DNA of 64,000 bases, from contig NZ_CP126980.1 in the NCBI RefSeq assembly GCF_030252345.1, forward strand, positions 8,193,501 through 8,257,500, given 5' to 3'. The stretch's first letter is position 1, and every line of letters begins with the position of its first letter. The stretch is from Actinoplanes oblitus (GTDB lineage Bacteria; Actinomycetota; Actinomycetes; Mycobacteriales; Micromonosporaceae). The position numbers and the translations under genes are program-made. A model generated the notes under the pieces. The model was not told the origin of the DNA, made no database searches, and saw only the letters and a program-made list of their open reading frames with translations. Shown here piece by piece: positions 35,101 through 43,585 of this stretch.

Positions 35101-38100
35101 GTCCGGTTCGCCGCCCAGCTGCGGGTGATCGGCTCCGACGGCCGGTTCGTCTACGTCTACGACGAGTGCGGCCTGCGCCGCGTCGACCCCGCCACCGGCG
35201 CGACCAGCACCGTCGGAATCCCCCAGCTCGACTACAACTACGTCTACGTCAAGTACGGCACGGTCGCCGGCAAGTACGCCTACCTGGTCGCCGAGACCGG
35301 CACCGTCTACCGCTACGACCTCACCTCGACCGACGCGAAGACCTACCCGTACGTGCTGAGCAGCACCGGCTACGGGTACGGCGCGAACGCGATCGCCGCG
35401 GACGACACGTACCTCTACGGCCTGCGCCCCTACGACAACATGCTGTACCGGATCAACCTGGCCACCGGCGAACGCGCCGATCTCGCCCGCCTGCTGGTCT
35501 CCGACGTGTACGCGATGACCTCGGTCGGCAACTACCTCTACGCCGCCTACCGGGACATGTCGAGCAACCCGGCGCGAGCGCTGACCATCGTCCGGATCAG
35601 CAAGACCGACGGCAGCAAGGTGCTCGTCGCGCCGAGCGGCACCGGCACCACAGCCCTGGCCGGCGTGGTCGGCATCGCCAGCGACGGCACCAAGCTCTAC
35701 CTGGCCGACCGGGACACCACCGGCACCTGGCTGCGCTCGCTCACCTCCGTCACCGCCCCCGCCGTCGCGGCTCCGGCCACCACTCCGATCATGGACGCCG
35801 GCTCGGTCTCGACGATCACCGTCAACGGCGCGCTCACCGGCACCGGCCCGGACACCAACGGCATCGCCCTGCTCGGCGGCTTCGCCTACCTCAACAAGGG
35901 CACCCAGCTCGTCAAGGTCAACAAGACCAGCGGCGCGGTCACCGTGGTCGCCGGCTCCGCCGCCTCCACCGACTGCGGCAACGCGGCACTCGGCGCCGAC
36001 GTCCGGTTCGCCGCCCAGCTGCGGGTGATCGGCTCCGACGGCCGGTTCGTCTACGTCTACGACGAGTGCGGCCTGCGCCGCGTCGACCCCGCCACCGGCG
36101 GCACCAGCACCGTCGGCGTGCCGCGGCTCGACTTCAACTACCTCTCCGTCAACTACGGCACGATCGCCGGTAACAAGGCCTACCTGGTCGCCACGAACGG
36201 CACCATCTACCGCTACGAGCTGACCTCCACCGAGACCGGCGTCTACCCCTACGCCCTGCAGGCCGAGTACTACGGCGCGAGCGCCATCGCCGCCGACGAC
36301 ACGTACCTCTACGGCCTGCGGTACTGGGACAACATGCTGTACCGGATCAACCTGGCCACCGGCGAACGTACCGAGTTCGCCCGCCTGCTGGTCTCCGACG
36401 TGTACGCGATGACCTCGGTCGGCAACTACCTCTACGCCGCCTACCGGGACACCGCCACCAACAGCCCGGCCCGCGCGCTGACCATCGTGCGGATCAGCAA
36501 GACCGACGGCAGCAAGGTGCTGGTCTCGCCCAGCGGAGCCGGCACCACGGCACTGACCGGCGTGGTCGGGATCGCCAGTGACGGCACCAAGCTCTACCTG
36601 GCCGACCGGGACACCACCGGCACCTGGCTGCGCTCGCTGACCTCGGTCACCGCCCCGGCCATCGCGGTGGCGCCGACCGGCCCGGTGATGGAGGCCGGCG
36701 CGGTCACCACCGTCGCCCCCGCCGGCACCCTGGCCGGCACCGGCCCGGCCACCAACGGCATCGCGCTGCTGGACGGGTACGCCTACCTCAACAAGGGCAC
36801 CCAGCTCGTCAAGGTCAACAAGTCGTCCGGCGCGGCCACCGTGGTCGCCGGCGCCGCCGTCGACGCCAACTGTCAGAACGACTCGACGGGTGACGGAGTC
36901 CGGTTCTCCAGCCAGTTCCGGGTGATCGGGTCGGACGGCCGGTTCGTCTACGTCTACGACGAGTGCGGCCTGCGCCGGGTCGACCCCGCCACCGGCGGCA
37001 CCAGCACCGTCGGCGTGCCGCGGCTCGACTTCAACTACCTCTCCGTCAACTACGGCACGATCGCCGGCAAGAAGGCCTACCTGGTCGCCACGAACGGCAC
37101 CATCTACCGCTACGAGCTGACCTCCACCGAGACCGGCGTCTACCCCTACGCCCTGCAGGCCGAGTACTACGGCGCGAGCGCCATCGCCGCCGACGACACG
37201 TACCTCTACGGCCTGCGGTACTGGGACAACACGCTCTACCGGATCAACCTGGCGACCAGTGAGCGCACCGCCGTCGCCCGGCTCGGCAGCAGTGACGTCC
37301 GCGCGATGACGCTGGTCGGCGACTACCTGTACCTCGCCGTCCGCTCGGGCGCCGACCAGTACGCCATCAGCATCGACCGGATCAACAAGGTGACCGGCGC
37401 GGGCGACGGCATCGTCGGCGGCGTCATCTCCGGGCTGCTCGACGGGCCCTACTACGACGCCCGGTTCAGCCAGATCACCGGCATCGCCAGCGACGGCAGC
37501 TACCTGTGGGTGGCCGACGGCACCGCGCTGCGCAAGGTCAAGAAGATCAAGAAGCCGGTCGACCCGGGTGGCCCCACGCTGCCCTACGAGACCGCCGGCG
37601 GCAGCAACCCGTCGAACGCCTACCCGTGCAGCTCCACCTGCTACGGCGACCCGGTGCAGACCGACACCGGCGCCCTGACCGAGCCGGCCACCGACCTGAG
37701 CGTCAACGACCACGGCGGCGCCTTCTCGATGACGCGCACGTACAGCTCCACCACGGCCGGCACCAAGAGCGTGCTCGGCTACGGCTGGGCCTGGCCGTAC
37801 GGCATGAACCTCGCCCAGCCCTCGCCGTCCACGGTGCGGGTGACGCAGGAGAACGGCAGCGCCGCGGCGTTCGCGAAGCAGGCCGACGGCACCTACCAGG
37901 GCGCCCCGCGCCTGCAGGCCACGCTGGTCAAGAACGGTGACGGCACCTGGACCTTCACCCGCAAGCGCGAGCTGACCATGGTGTTCGACGCGGCCGGCAA
38001 GATCGTCCGGCAGGTCAGCCGCAACGGCATGACGATGACGTTCTCCTACAACGCGTCGTCGCAGCTGACGACGGTCACGCTCGGCTCCGGCCGGGCCCTG

Positions 38101-41100
38101 GCCTTCACCTACGACAGCGACGGTTACCTGGAGACGGTCACCGCGCCGTCCGGCGCGAAGGTCACCTACACCCGGGACAGCGCCGGCAACCTGACCACGG
38201 TCACCGGCCCCGAGAACATCACCAACAGGTACGAGTACGACAGCAAGCACCTGCTGACCAAGTACACCGACCCGCGCGGCGCGGAGACGGTGAACGAGTT
38301 CGACGAGTTCAGCCGGGTCGTCAAGCAGACCGAGCCGATGAACCAGGTCTGGGAGTTCGCCTACGCCACCGGCGACGTGGTGGGCACCTCGACGGTGACC
38401 ATCACCAAGCCCGGCAAGATCAAAACCATTGAGGAGTACGTCGACGGGCAGCTGCGCAAGCGGACCGAGGCGGCCGGCACGGCGGTGGCGGCCAGCACGT
38501 ACTGGGACTACGACCAGGCCACCTCGCAGCCGGTGAGCATCACCGGCCCGGACGGCACGGTCAACGAGTTCACCTACGACGCCGCCGGCAACACGCTCAG
38601 CCACACCGACCCGCTGCACCGCACCACGCCCTGGACGTACGACGCCTACGGCGACAAGCTGACCGAGCAGACGCCGGACGGGCAGACCAGCCGCTTCACC
38701 TACGACGACCGGGGCAACCTGCTCACCAGCACCACCCCGAGCGGGCAGGTCAACAAGCTGGCCTACAACGCCGACAACACGCTCGACTCGCGGGAGACCG
38801 ACGAGGGCCACAAGACCACTTACCAGTACGACACCAACGGCGACCTGCTGAAGGTCATCGACCCGATGCAGCGGCCGGTGACCTACGGCTACGACCCGGA
38901 CGGCCGGGTCCGCACCGTCACCAACGCGCTGCTGCAGGTCACCAGCACCACCACGTTCGATGACGCCGGCCGCACCGTCGCGGTCGTCGACGCGAACGGC
39001 GGCACCACCGCCTACGAGTACTACCCGGACGGCACCCAGTACTCGGTCACCGACCCGGAGACCAACCTCAAGAGCTACACCGAGTACGACCTCGCCGGCC
39101 GGCTCACCCGCACCACCGACCGGGCCGGCCGGCACACCGACTACACCTACACCGCGGCCGGTCAGGTCGAGAAGGTCACCGACCCCAACGGCAACACCGT
39201 CGAGTACACCTACGACGCGCTCGGCGACAAGCTCACCGAGAAGACCGCGGCGGGCACCACCAAGTTCACGTACGACGCGGCCGGGCGGCTGCTGACCACC
39301 GAACTCCCGTCGGGCGCCGTCACCAGGACGGTGTACGACGACGCCGGCCAGGTCGTCAAGACGATCGACGCCAAGCTCAAGGAGACCGTCTACACCTACG
39401 ACCAGGCCGGTCGGGTCGCGTCCGTCACCGACCCGGACCACCGGGTGACCCGCACGGTCTACACCGCCGACGGCCGGATCGACACGGTCACCAACGCGGA
39501 CGGCTCCACGGTCCGGTACGAGTACTACGACGACGGCGGCCTGAAGCAGGTCACCGACCCCGACCAGGGCGTCACCAGCTACACCTACAACGACGCCGGC
39601 CAGACCGACTCCCGCACGCTGCCCGGCGGCATCGTCACCCGCTACACCTACGACGAGGCGGCCCGGCCCAAGGACACCGTCCAGAACGACGGCACCACCG
39701 CGACCCGCCACTACGACAAGGCCGGGCGGGTCAGCGACCTCACCTACGACGACCCGGCGACCGCCGCGGTGCACTACGAGTACGACAAGGCCGGCCGCCG
39801 CACCGGCATGGCCGACGGCACCGGCACCACCAGTTACCAGTACGACCACGACGGCCGGCTGACCAGCAGCCGCAACGGCGCCGGCAACACCGTCGGCTAC
39901 GAGTACGACGCCGCCGGCCGGCTGCACAAGCTGACCTACCCCGGTGGCGACACGCTCACCTACGAGTACGACGCCGCGAACCGGATGACCTCGGCCACCG
40001 ACTGGACCGGCAAGGTCACCACCTTCGGCTGGACCGCCGACAGCAGCCTCGACGTCCAGACCACCCCGGACGGGGTCACCGACGACCTCGACTACGACCG
40101 CAACGGCCGCATCTCGTCCATCCGGATCACCAACCCGGCCGCCAACGTCACCGCCTTCACCTACCAGTACGACGACGCCGGCCAGCTCACCACGAGCAAC
40201 GGCCCGACCGGCAACCAGAACTACGACTACGACCAGCGGGGCCAGGTCGCCTCGGTCACCACGACCAGCGGCGAGGGCGCCACCGGTGCCTACACCATCA
40301 CGCCGAACGGCCTGCTCACCGCCCTGCCCGACAAGACCACCAACGCCTACGACGCGGCCCGGCGGCTGACCAGCACCACCGCGCCGAGCGGGGCGGTCAG
40401 CGGCTACGGCTACGACCAGCGCGGCAACCGCACCAGCACCGGCATCGCCGGCGCCACCCCGACCACCTACACCTACGACCGGGCCAACCGGATCACCGCC
40501 GTCACGCGCGGCACCACCGCCGTCGCCTACACCTACGACGGCGACGGCCTGCGCACCGGCCGGACCAGCGGCGGCACCACCCGCGACTTCGTGTGGGCCG
40601 CCAAGGGCGCCCTGCCCCTGCTGCTAGACGACGGCGCCAACCGCTACCTGTACGGGCCGAACCTGACCCCGTACGCGCAGGTCTCCCGCACCGGCGCCGT
40701 CACCTACCTGCACACCGACGCTCTCGGCTCGGTCCGGGTCATCACCGACTCGACCGGCACCGTCGCCGGCACCAACACGTACGACACCTACGGCAACCGC
40801 ACCCTGCACACCGGCACCGACAGCGCGATCGGCTACACCGGAAACTGGACCGACCCGGTCACCAGCCTGCTCTACCTGCGGGCCCGCGACTACGACCCGG
40901 CCACCGGCCAGTTCCTCACCATCGACCCCAACGTCGACCAGACCCTGCAGCCGTACGCGTACGCCGAGAACAACCCGCTGCAGAACACCGACCCCTCCGG
41001 CCAGTGCCCGCTCTGCGTCAGCGCCCTGGTCGGCGGCGTGATCGGCGGCGTGGTCAGCGGCGCCAGCTACGCCTGGCAGCACCGCAACGACGACAACTTC

Positions 41101-42162
41101 AACTACACCGACATGGCGAAGGCGGCGGGCAAGGGCGCCCTCACCGGAGCCATCGCCGGTGCCCTGATGCCCGGCGCCGGCATCCTCGCGGCCAGCGCCC
41201 TCGGCCTCGAAGGCGCCGCCGCCACCGCCACCGCCTGGGCCGTCAACGCCGCCGTCGGCGCCGCCTTCACCTGGGCCACCAACACCATCGACTGTCAGCC
41301 CACCACCGCCATGGACCTGGCCATCGGCGCCGTCACCGCCGGTTTCGGCAGCAAGTTCCGCGGCACCCGAACCGCCGCCGGCGGCCGAGCCGCCGAACGC
41401 GACCTGGCCAGCGGTACCTGCAGCTTCTCCGGCGACACCCGGGTCCTGATGGCCGACGGCACCACCAAGGCCATCGAGGACATCAAGCCGGGTGACGACG
41501 TCGCGGTGACCGACGCCGAGCACGGTACGGACTCCACGCGTGAGGTCATCCACACGTGGGTGCACCAGGACGACCTCTACCAACTGGTGATCGACGGCCA
41601 AAAGCTGATCACCACCGAGAACCACCCGTTCTGGGACGTCACCGACCAGGCGTGGGAGCGAGCCGACCAACTCGACGCCGGCGACCTCCTGCGCACGCCG
41701 AACGGCGGACACGGCCGAGTCGACTCCTTCGACCCGATCTCCGTTGCGCAGGGCCTTGCCTACAACCTCACCGTCGACGGCATCCACACCTACTACGTCC
41801 TCGCCGGTTCTGAACCTGTACTCGTACACAACATCTGCGACCCGTTCGACAGGGCCCTGTATTCCGGCAATCGTCTTCGCTTGAACGAGGGCCCGGTCCC
41901 CAAGAAGGCGCTGGATGTGCTCAACCACGTCGACACCAAGAAGGCGGCACCGCCGGGTTATAAGGGAAACAGGCCTTGGGGAAATGACGGCTCGCGGGGT
42001 TCTTCAATTCTTCCCGGGCAGAACTCAGTAAAATACACAGAATGGGATGTGAATCCGAAGGTAAGAGGCCAGGACCGAGGCGGGGAGCGCCTGGTTACCG
42101 GCAACGATGGATCGGCCTGGTACACCGATGATCACTACGCCTCCTTCTATCGAGCGCGGTAG
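32170..42162 (+). CDS. Secreted Rhs/YD-repeat polymorphic toxin with Hint domain and barnase-type RNase tip
   Basis: 3330 residues from the ATG at 32170 (GGAAGG six bases upstream). Order: signal peptide (about 20-45); ten Ig-like repeats of about 84 residues (52-898), each with PYTW.A.GLPAGL; three propeller-like modules of about 300 residues (900-1797); DUF6531-like entry (GDPVQTDTGALTEPATDLSV); YD repeats (1950-2900) ending in the Rhs core YLRARDYDPATGQFLTIDP; a Gly/Ala-rich hydrophobic pre-toxin stretch; Hint domain (3084-3221) starting at its Cys and ending VLVHN; and a 108-residue RNase tip. The tip reads PPGYKG, NDGSRGS, EWDVNP, ERLVTG and YTDDHYASF, matching barnase Glu/Arg/His. The Hint domain should release the RNase. 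The immunity gene follows. Confidence 0.93.
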   Translation: MSSRGSSAVAASPAPPKSRPTRRISTLVLLSVASVLASYVAVPSVAQAAVTVLAVTNPGSQYSGVNVATSLTMAAGGGTTPYTWAATGLPAGLTLNSSTGVVTGAPTTAATYSARLTATDATKATASVTFSWVTGTAPTVTNPGTRASVVKVAVSQSMAATGAKTPYVWSATGLPAGLTINASTGAISGTPTTAGVYTTKVTATDAAKIPGSATFTWDVAAAAPAVTSPGTQQATIGAATNLPLAATGGTAPYTWAATGLPAGLTINTTTGVVSGTPTTAATSTVAVSITDAVKRTASTSFSVVTAAAPTVANPGAQTGTAGTAASKTITASGGTTPYTWAATGLPAGLSINTTTGVISGTPTTAGSSSVTVTATDATKRAGQVTFTWTIAAALTLPNPGSQQVTVAKPATITPSAAGGTSPYTWTATGLPTGLSINTTTGVISGTPAAAGTSSVTVTVKDAAARTATATFSVIAGIAPSVTGPGTQYGTTGVAVTKTLTATGGTSPYSWAATGLPAGLSINGGTGVITGTPTTAGSAAVTVTVTDASGRTGTTTFTWAVATPLVATNPGAQNGTTGTATTLTLTATGGTSPYTWTATGLPTGLTVTSGGVISGTPAAAGTSTATLTATDAAGRTSAVSVTWTVATPLVATNPGSQNGTTGTATTLTLTATGGTSPYTWTATGLPTGLTVTSGGAVTGTPGTAGDYTVAATATDAARRTSAVTFTIAVKGPVAVINPGAQTSVLDKATTLTLVAAGGSGTYTWSAANLPGGLTLDPATGVITGTPTTAATGSVTVTATDSAGRGNAATFGWTVVTPMTVTPPADQVGLEQQSVSVAAGAAGGTGTYTWAATGLPGGLTIDPATGKITGTLTLAGSATPKITATDGAGQTATAGFRWEVLATYRSTPVMDAGSVATITADGALAGTGAATNGIALLGGFAYLNKGTQLVKVNKSSGAVTVVAGSAASTDCGNAALGTDVRFAAQLRVIGSDGRFVYVYDECGLRRVDPATGATSTVGIPQLDYNYVYVKYGTVAGKYAYLVAETGTVYRYDLTSTDAKTYPYVLSSTGYGYGANAIAADDTYLYGLRPYDNMLYRINLATGERADLARLLVSDVYAMTSVGNYLYAAYRDMSSNPARALTIVRISKTDGSKVLVAPSGTGTTALAGVVGIASDGTKLYLADRDTTGTWLRSLTSVTAPAVAAPATTPIMDAGSVSTITVNGALTGTGPDTNGIALLGGFAYLNKGTQLVKVNKTSGAVTVVAGSAASTDCGNAALGADVRFAAQLRVIGSDGRFVYVYDECGLRRVDPATGGTSTVGVPRLDFNYLSVNYGTIAGNKAYLVATNGTIYRYELTSTETGVYPYALQAEYYGASAIAADDTYLYGLRYWDNMLYRINLATGERTEFARLLVSDVYAMTSVGNYLYAAYRDTATNSPARALTIVRISKTDGSKVLVSPSGAGTTALTGVVGIASDGTKLYLADRDTTGTWLRSLTSVTAPAIAVAPTGPVMEAGAVTTVAPAGTLAGTGPATNGIALLDGYAYLNKGTQLVKVNKSSGAATVVAGAAVDANCQNDSTGDGVRFSSQFRVIGSDGRFVYVYDECGLRRVDPATGGTSTVGVPRLDFNYLSVNYGTIAGKKAYLVATNGTIYRYELTSTETGVYPYALQAEYYGASAIAADDTYLYGLRYWDNTLYRINLATSERTAVARLGSSDVRAMTLVGDYLYLAVRSGADQYAISIDRINKVTGAGDGIVGGVISGLLDGPYYDARFSQITGIASDGSYLWVADGTALRKVKKIKKPVDPGGPTLPYETAGGSNPSNAYPCSSTCYGDPVQTDTGALTEPATDLSVNDHGGAFSMTRTYSSTTAGTKSVLGYGWAWPYGMNLAQPSPSTVRVTQENGSAAAFAKQADGTYQGAPRLQATLVKNGDGTWTFTRKRELTMVFDAAGKIVRQVSRNGMTMTFSYNASSQLTTVTLGSGRALAFTYDSDGYLETVTAPSGAKVTYTRDSAGNLTTVTGPENITNRYEYDSKHLLTKYTDPRGAETVNEFDEFSRVVKQTEPMNQVWEFAYATGDVVGTSTVTITKPGKIKTIEEYVDGQLRKRTEAAGTAVAASTYWDYDQATSQPVSITGPDGTVNEFTYDAAGNTLSHTDPLHRTTPWTYDAYGDKLTEQTPDGQTSRFTYDDRGNLLTSTTPSGQVNKLAYNADNTLDSRETDEGHKTTYQYDTNGDLLKVIDPMQRPVTYGYDPDGRVRTVTNALLQVTSTTTFDDAGRTVAVVDANGGTTAYEYYPDGTQYSVTDPETNLKSYTEYDLAGRLTRTTDRAGRHTDYTYTAAGQVEKVTDPNGNTVEYTYDALGDKLTEKTAAGTTKFTYDAAGRLLTTELPSGAVTRTVYDDAGQVVKTIDAKLKETVYTYDQAGRVASVTDPDHRVTRTVYTADGRIDTVTNADGSTVRYEYYDDGGLKQVTDPDQGVTSYTYNDAGQTDSRTLPGGIVTRYTYDEAARPKDTVQNDGTTATRHYDKAGRVSDLTYDDPATAAVHYEYDKAGRRTGMADGTGTTSYQYDHDGRLTSSRNGAGNTVGYEYDAAGRLHKLTYPGGDTLTYEYDAANRMTSATDWTGKVTTFGWTADSSLDVQTTPDGVTDDLDYDRNGRISSIRITNPAANVTAFTYQYDDAGQLTTSNGPTGNQNYDYDQRGQVASVTTTSGEGATGAYTITPNGLLTALPDKTTNAYDAARRLTSTTAPSGAVSGYGYDQRGNRTSTGIAGATPTTYTYDRANRITAVTRGTTAVAYTYDGDGLRTGRTSGGTTRDFVWAAKGALPLLLDDGANRYLYGPNLTPYAQVSRTGAVTYLHTDALGSVRVITDSTGTVAGTNTYDTYGNRTLHTGTDSAIGYTGNWTDPVTSLLYLRARDYDPATGQFLTIDPNVDQTLQPYAYAENNPLQNTDPSGQCPLCVSALVGGVIGGVVSGASYAWQHRNDDNFNYTDMAKAAGKGALTGAIAGALMPGAGILAASALGLEGAAATATAWAVNAAVGAAFTWATNTIDCQPTTAMDLAIGAVTAGFGSKFRGTRTAAGGRAAERDLASGTCSFSGDTRVLMADGTTKAIEDIKPGDDVAVTDAEHGTDSTREVIHTWVHQDDLYQLVIDGQKLITTENHPFWDVTDQAWERADQLDAGDLLRTPNGGHGRVDSFDPISVAQGLAYNLTVDGIHTYYVLAGSEPVLVHNICDPFDRALYSGNRLRLNEGPVPKKALDVLNHVDTKKAAPPGYKGNRPWGNDGSRGSSILPGQNSVKYTEWDVNPKVRGQDRGGERLVTGNDGSAWYTDDHYASFYRAR
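32326..34866 (+). repeat. Ten Ig-like domain repeats in the Rhs toxin
   Basis: Ten units of about 252 bp, each opening with a TNPG-like motif (VTNPGSQ, VTNPGTR, VTSPGTQ and so on to VTPPADQ) and containing TATGLPAGL and TGVITGTP-type segments, like He_PIG domains. Units 7 and 8 (from about 33847 and 34099) are nearly identical at the DNA level, pointing to recent duplication. They form a long stalk carrying the toxin away from the cell. Confidence 0.85.
34870..37560 (+). repeat. Three near-identical 900-bp propeller-like modules in the Rhs toxin
   Basis: Modules begin near 34890, 35790 and 36687. Each encodes MDAGSV.TI..GAL, NGIALLGGFAYLNKGTQLVK, GRFVYVYDECGLRRVDPATG and IAADDTYLYGLR, consistent with NHL/YVTN-like beta-propeller blades. 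Modules 1 and 2 share long identical DNA in their first halves, and modules 2 and 3 do so in the middle part. That mosaic suggests gene conversion or repeated duplication. Confidence 0.8.
41419..41834 (+). other. Hint (intein-like) domain of the Rhs toxin
   Basis: The domain starts with Cys 3084 (CSFSGDTRVLMADGTTKAIE) and has DDLYQLVIDGQKLITTENHP, whose TxNHP is the Hint block-B motif, and ends in YYVLAGSEPVLVHN. It lies directly before the RNase and should cleave the tip free by autoproteolysis, as described for other Hint-bearing polymorphic toxins. Confidence 0.88.
41835..42159 (+). other. Barnase-type RNase toxin domain
   Basis: The last 108 residues of the Rhs protein. The likely active site is Glu 3291 in YTEWDVNP, Arg 3303/3307 in DRGGERLV and His 3322 in TDDHYASF. 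The spacings (+12, +16, +31 from Glu) are close to barnase (+10, +14, +29). The DNA turns clearly less GC-rich inside this domain (26 G/C of 60 at 42001-42060). Confidence 0.88.
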
Positions 42163-42241
42163 CGAGATCAGCAATCTAACCGGCACCCGACGAAGGTTCA
42201 GTTCCACCCAATGAGTCGTCAGTAGTATCCGCAACACGATA

Positions 42242-42283
42242 GGCCCGCCCCGTCCAATCACAGCAGCATGGACGGGGCGGGCC
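42242..42283 (+). terminator. Strong terminator between toxin and immunity gene
   Basis: A 15-bp perfect stem GGCCCGCCCCGTCCA / TGGACGGGGCGGGCC with a 12-base loop lies 80 bases after the toxin stop and 120 bases before the immunity start. The immunity gene must therefore have its own promoter or depend on read-through. Confidence 0.85.
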
Positions 42284-42403
42284 ACTTCACATGTCGACCA
42301 CAGCGAGAACACAACCAACCAATAATCGCCACTTACTACCTGGAAGAAGCGCGGGTTTTACCTCAAGACCACACAACTCGGCCGTCGTGTCTACACTCCA
42401 GAT

Positions 42404-42910
42404 GTGGATATGCCGGCATGGGAGCACCTCCCGGAAGACCTTTACAGGAAGTTCTGGGATGCCTTCGACAGAAAATTTGATTTCAGGGCCGGGTACGCAG
42501 AGCCTGACGCCGCCATCATTGAGCCAAGCCCATCAGTGACGTTCGACCTCCACCCGCTCTTCGCCGATCCAGGTGCCACGTTTGCAGCCGGACAAGCGGC
42601 AATCAATGCCATTACTCTTTTCTCAATGACACAAGCGTTCTCCGCCGAAGAACGCCTTCTCGTATTGGATTGGCAGCATTCCTGCCATTGGTTCTGGCCA
42701 CATCGCCACGCTGTCGCGGACGACGAGACTTGGCCTGTCGAAGTATTCCCGGACGGGGATTACCACACCTTCCTCACCGAAGACATGACCGAGGGCACCT
42801 TCGGCCACCCTTGGGAACAAACACTTTGCGTTTTCGGTCCTCGATTGATGCCGAAACTTGGTCCGATACTGATGAGCTGGCTTCCCATCAAGCGCTCTCG
42901 TCCGCGCTGA
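42404..42910 (+). CDS. DUF2716-like immunity protein for the RNase toxin
   Basis: 168 residues from the GTG at 42404; no strong ribosome site is visible. It is cytoplasmic, acidic and rich in Trp, Phe and His: LYRKFWDAFDRKFDFRAGY, LLVLDWQHSCHWFWPHRHAV, VFPDGDYHTFLTEDMTEGTF and HPWEQTLCVFG. These blocks match my recollection of DUF2716, a family often found behind polymorphic toxins. The position directly downstream of a barnase-type tip and the shared lower GC content support an immunity role. The family call has not been tested by search. It is separated from the toxin by a strong terminator, so it may be expressed on its own to protect against siblings. Confidence 0.75.
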   Translation: MDMPAWEHLPEDLYRKFWDAFDRKFDFRAGYAEPDAAIIEPSPSVTFDLHPLFADPGATFAAGQAAINAITLFSMTQAFSAEERLLVLDWQHSCHWFWPHRHAVADDETWPVEVFPDGDYHTFLTEDMTEGTFGHPWEQTLCVFGPRLMPKLGPILMSWLPIKRSRPR

Positions 42911-42929
42911 CCTCAACCCCTGCATCGGA

Positions 42930-43499
42930 TCAGCGGCGGAGCCAGGGCTGGAGGGCTCGGGTGACGTGGGGCAGGACCAGGTAGGTCATGATCGGGGTCA
43001 GGACCAGCGTGCTGATCAAGGTGCGGAGCACCAGGTTCAAGGTGACCAGATGCGGGGCCAGCAGCCAGCCGGAGAGCAGGCTGACCGGGAAGAAGCCGAG
43101 CCAGATGGTGGTGGCCTGTTTCCAGCGGGGTGGGGTGGACGGGGGCTGGTGGTCGACCTTCAGCTCGCGGGGCGGGTCGAACCAGCCCTCGATGCCGGTG
43201 CGCTTCTCGACGCGGGTGTGCTCGACGAAGCCCTCGGCCGACGAGAGCCACCACTGGCGCTGCGGGGACTCCTCCCACTCGCGCAGGGAGGTGGCGTCGG
43301 CGAAGCGGTAGAGCATGTGCCATTCCGGGGAACCCGGCTCCGGGCGGACCCAGCCGGTGCCGAGGAAACCGGGGAAGTCTTCGGCGAGCGAGGCGCCGGC
43401 ACGGACCCAGGCGGCCATCTCGGCATCCCGGGCCGGATCGGCCCGCCGGGTGATGGCGACGGTGACTGCTAGCTGCGGCGGAGACTCCATGTCCCACAT
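42930..43499 (-). CDS. Antibiotic-biosynthesis-monooxygenase-fold protein with membrane tail
   Basis: 189 residues from the ATG at 43499 (an ATG at 43490 is equally possible). The N-terminal 100 residues form an ABM-type dimeric alpha/beta-barrel domain (LAVTVAITRRADPARDAEMA, WHMLYRFADATSLREWEESP, QWWLSSAEGFVEHTRVEKRT). Two C-terminal membrane spans follow (TIWLGFFPVSLLSGWLLAPH; LVLRTLISTLVLTPIMTYLV), then VTRALQPWLRR. This fusion is common among conserved actinobacterial proteins whose role is unknown; the ABM fold can oxidise quinols or bind heme. The gene ends 19 bases from the immunity gene in convergent orientation, where normal GC content resumes. Confidence 0.82.
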   Translation of the reverse strand: MWDMESPPQLAVTVAITRRADPARDAEMAAWVRAGASLAEDFPGFLGTGWVRPEPGSPEWHMLYRFADATSLREWEESPQRQWWLSSAEGFVEHTRVEKRTGIEGWFDPPRELKVDHQPPSTPPRWKQATTIWLGFFPVSLLSGWLLAPHLVTLNLVLRTLISTLVLTPIMTYLVLPHVTRALQPWLRR

Positions 43500-43585
43500 T
43501 GTGGTAAGCCCGGAATTCTCCCGTGCGGCATCCCGCGGATCAGTGTCGTGCCACACGCTTGCCGGGGCGGGTAAGTTCTCCGGGC

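Noticed and set aside
32299..39927. 2542-residue open frame antisense to the Rhs gene
   Set aside because: It mirrors the repeats of the sense gene, consists mostly of Gly/Val/Arg/Asp low complexity and has no domain or ribosome site. High GC at third positions keeps the opposite frame open.
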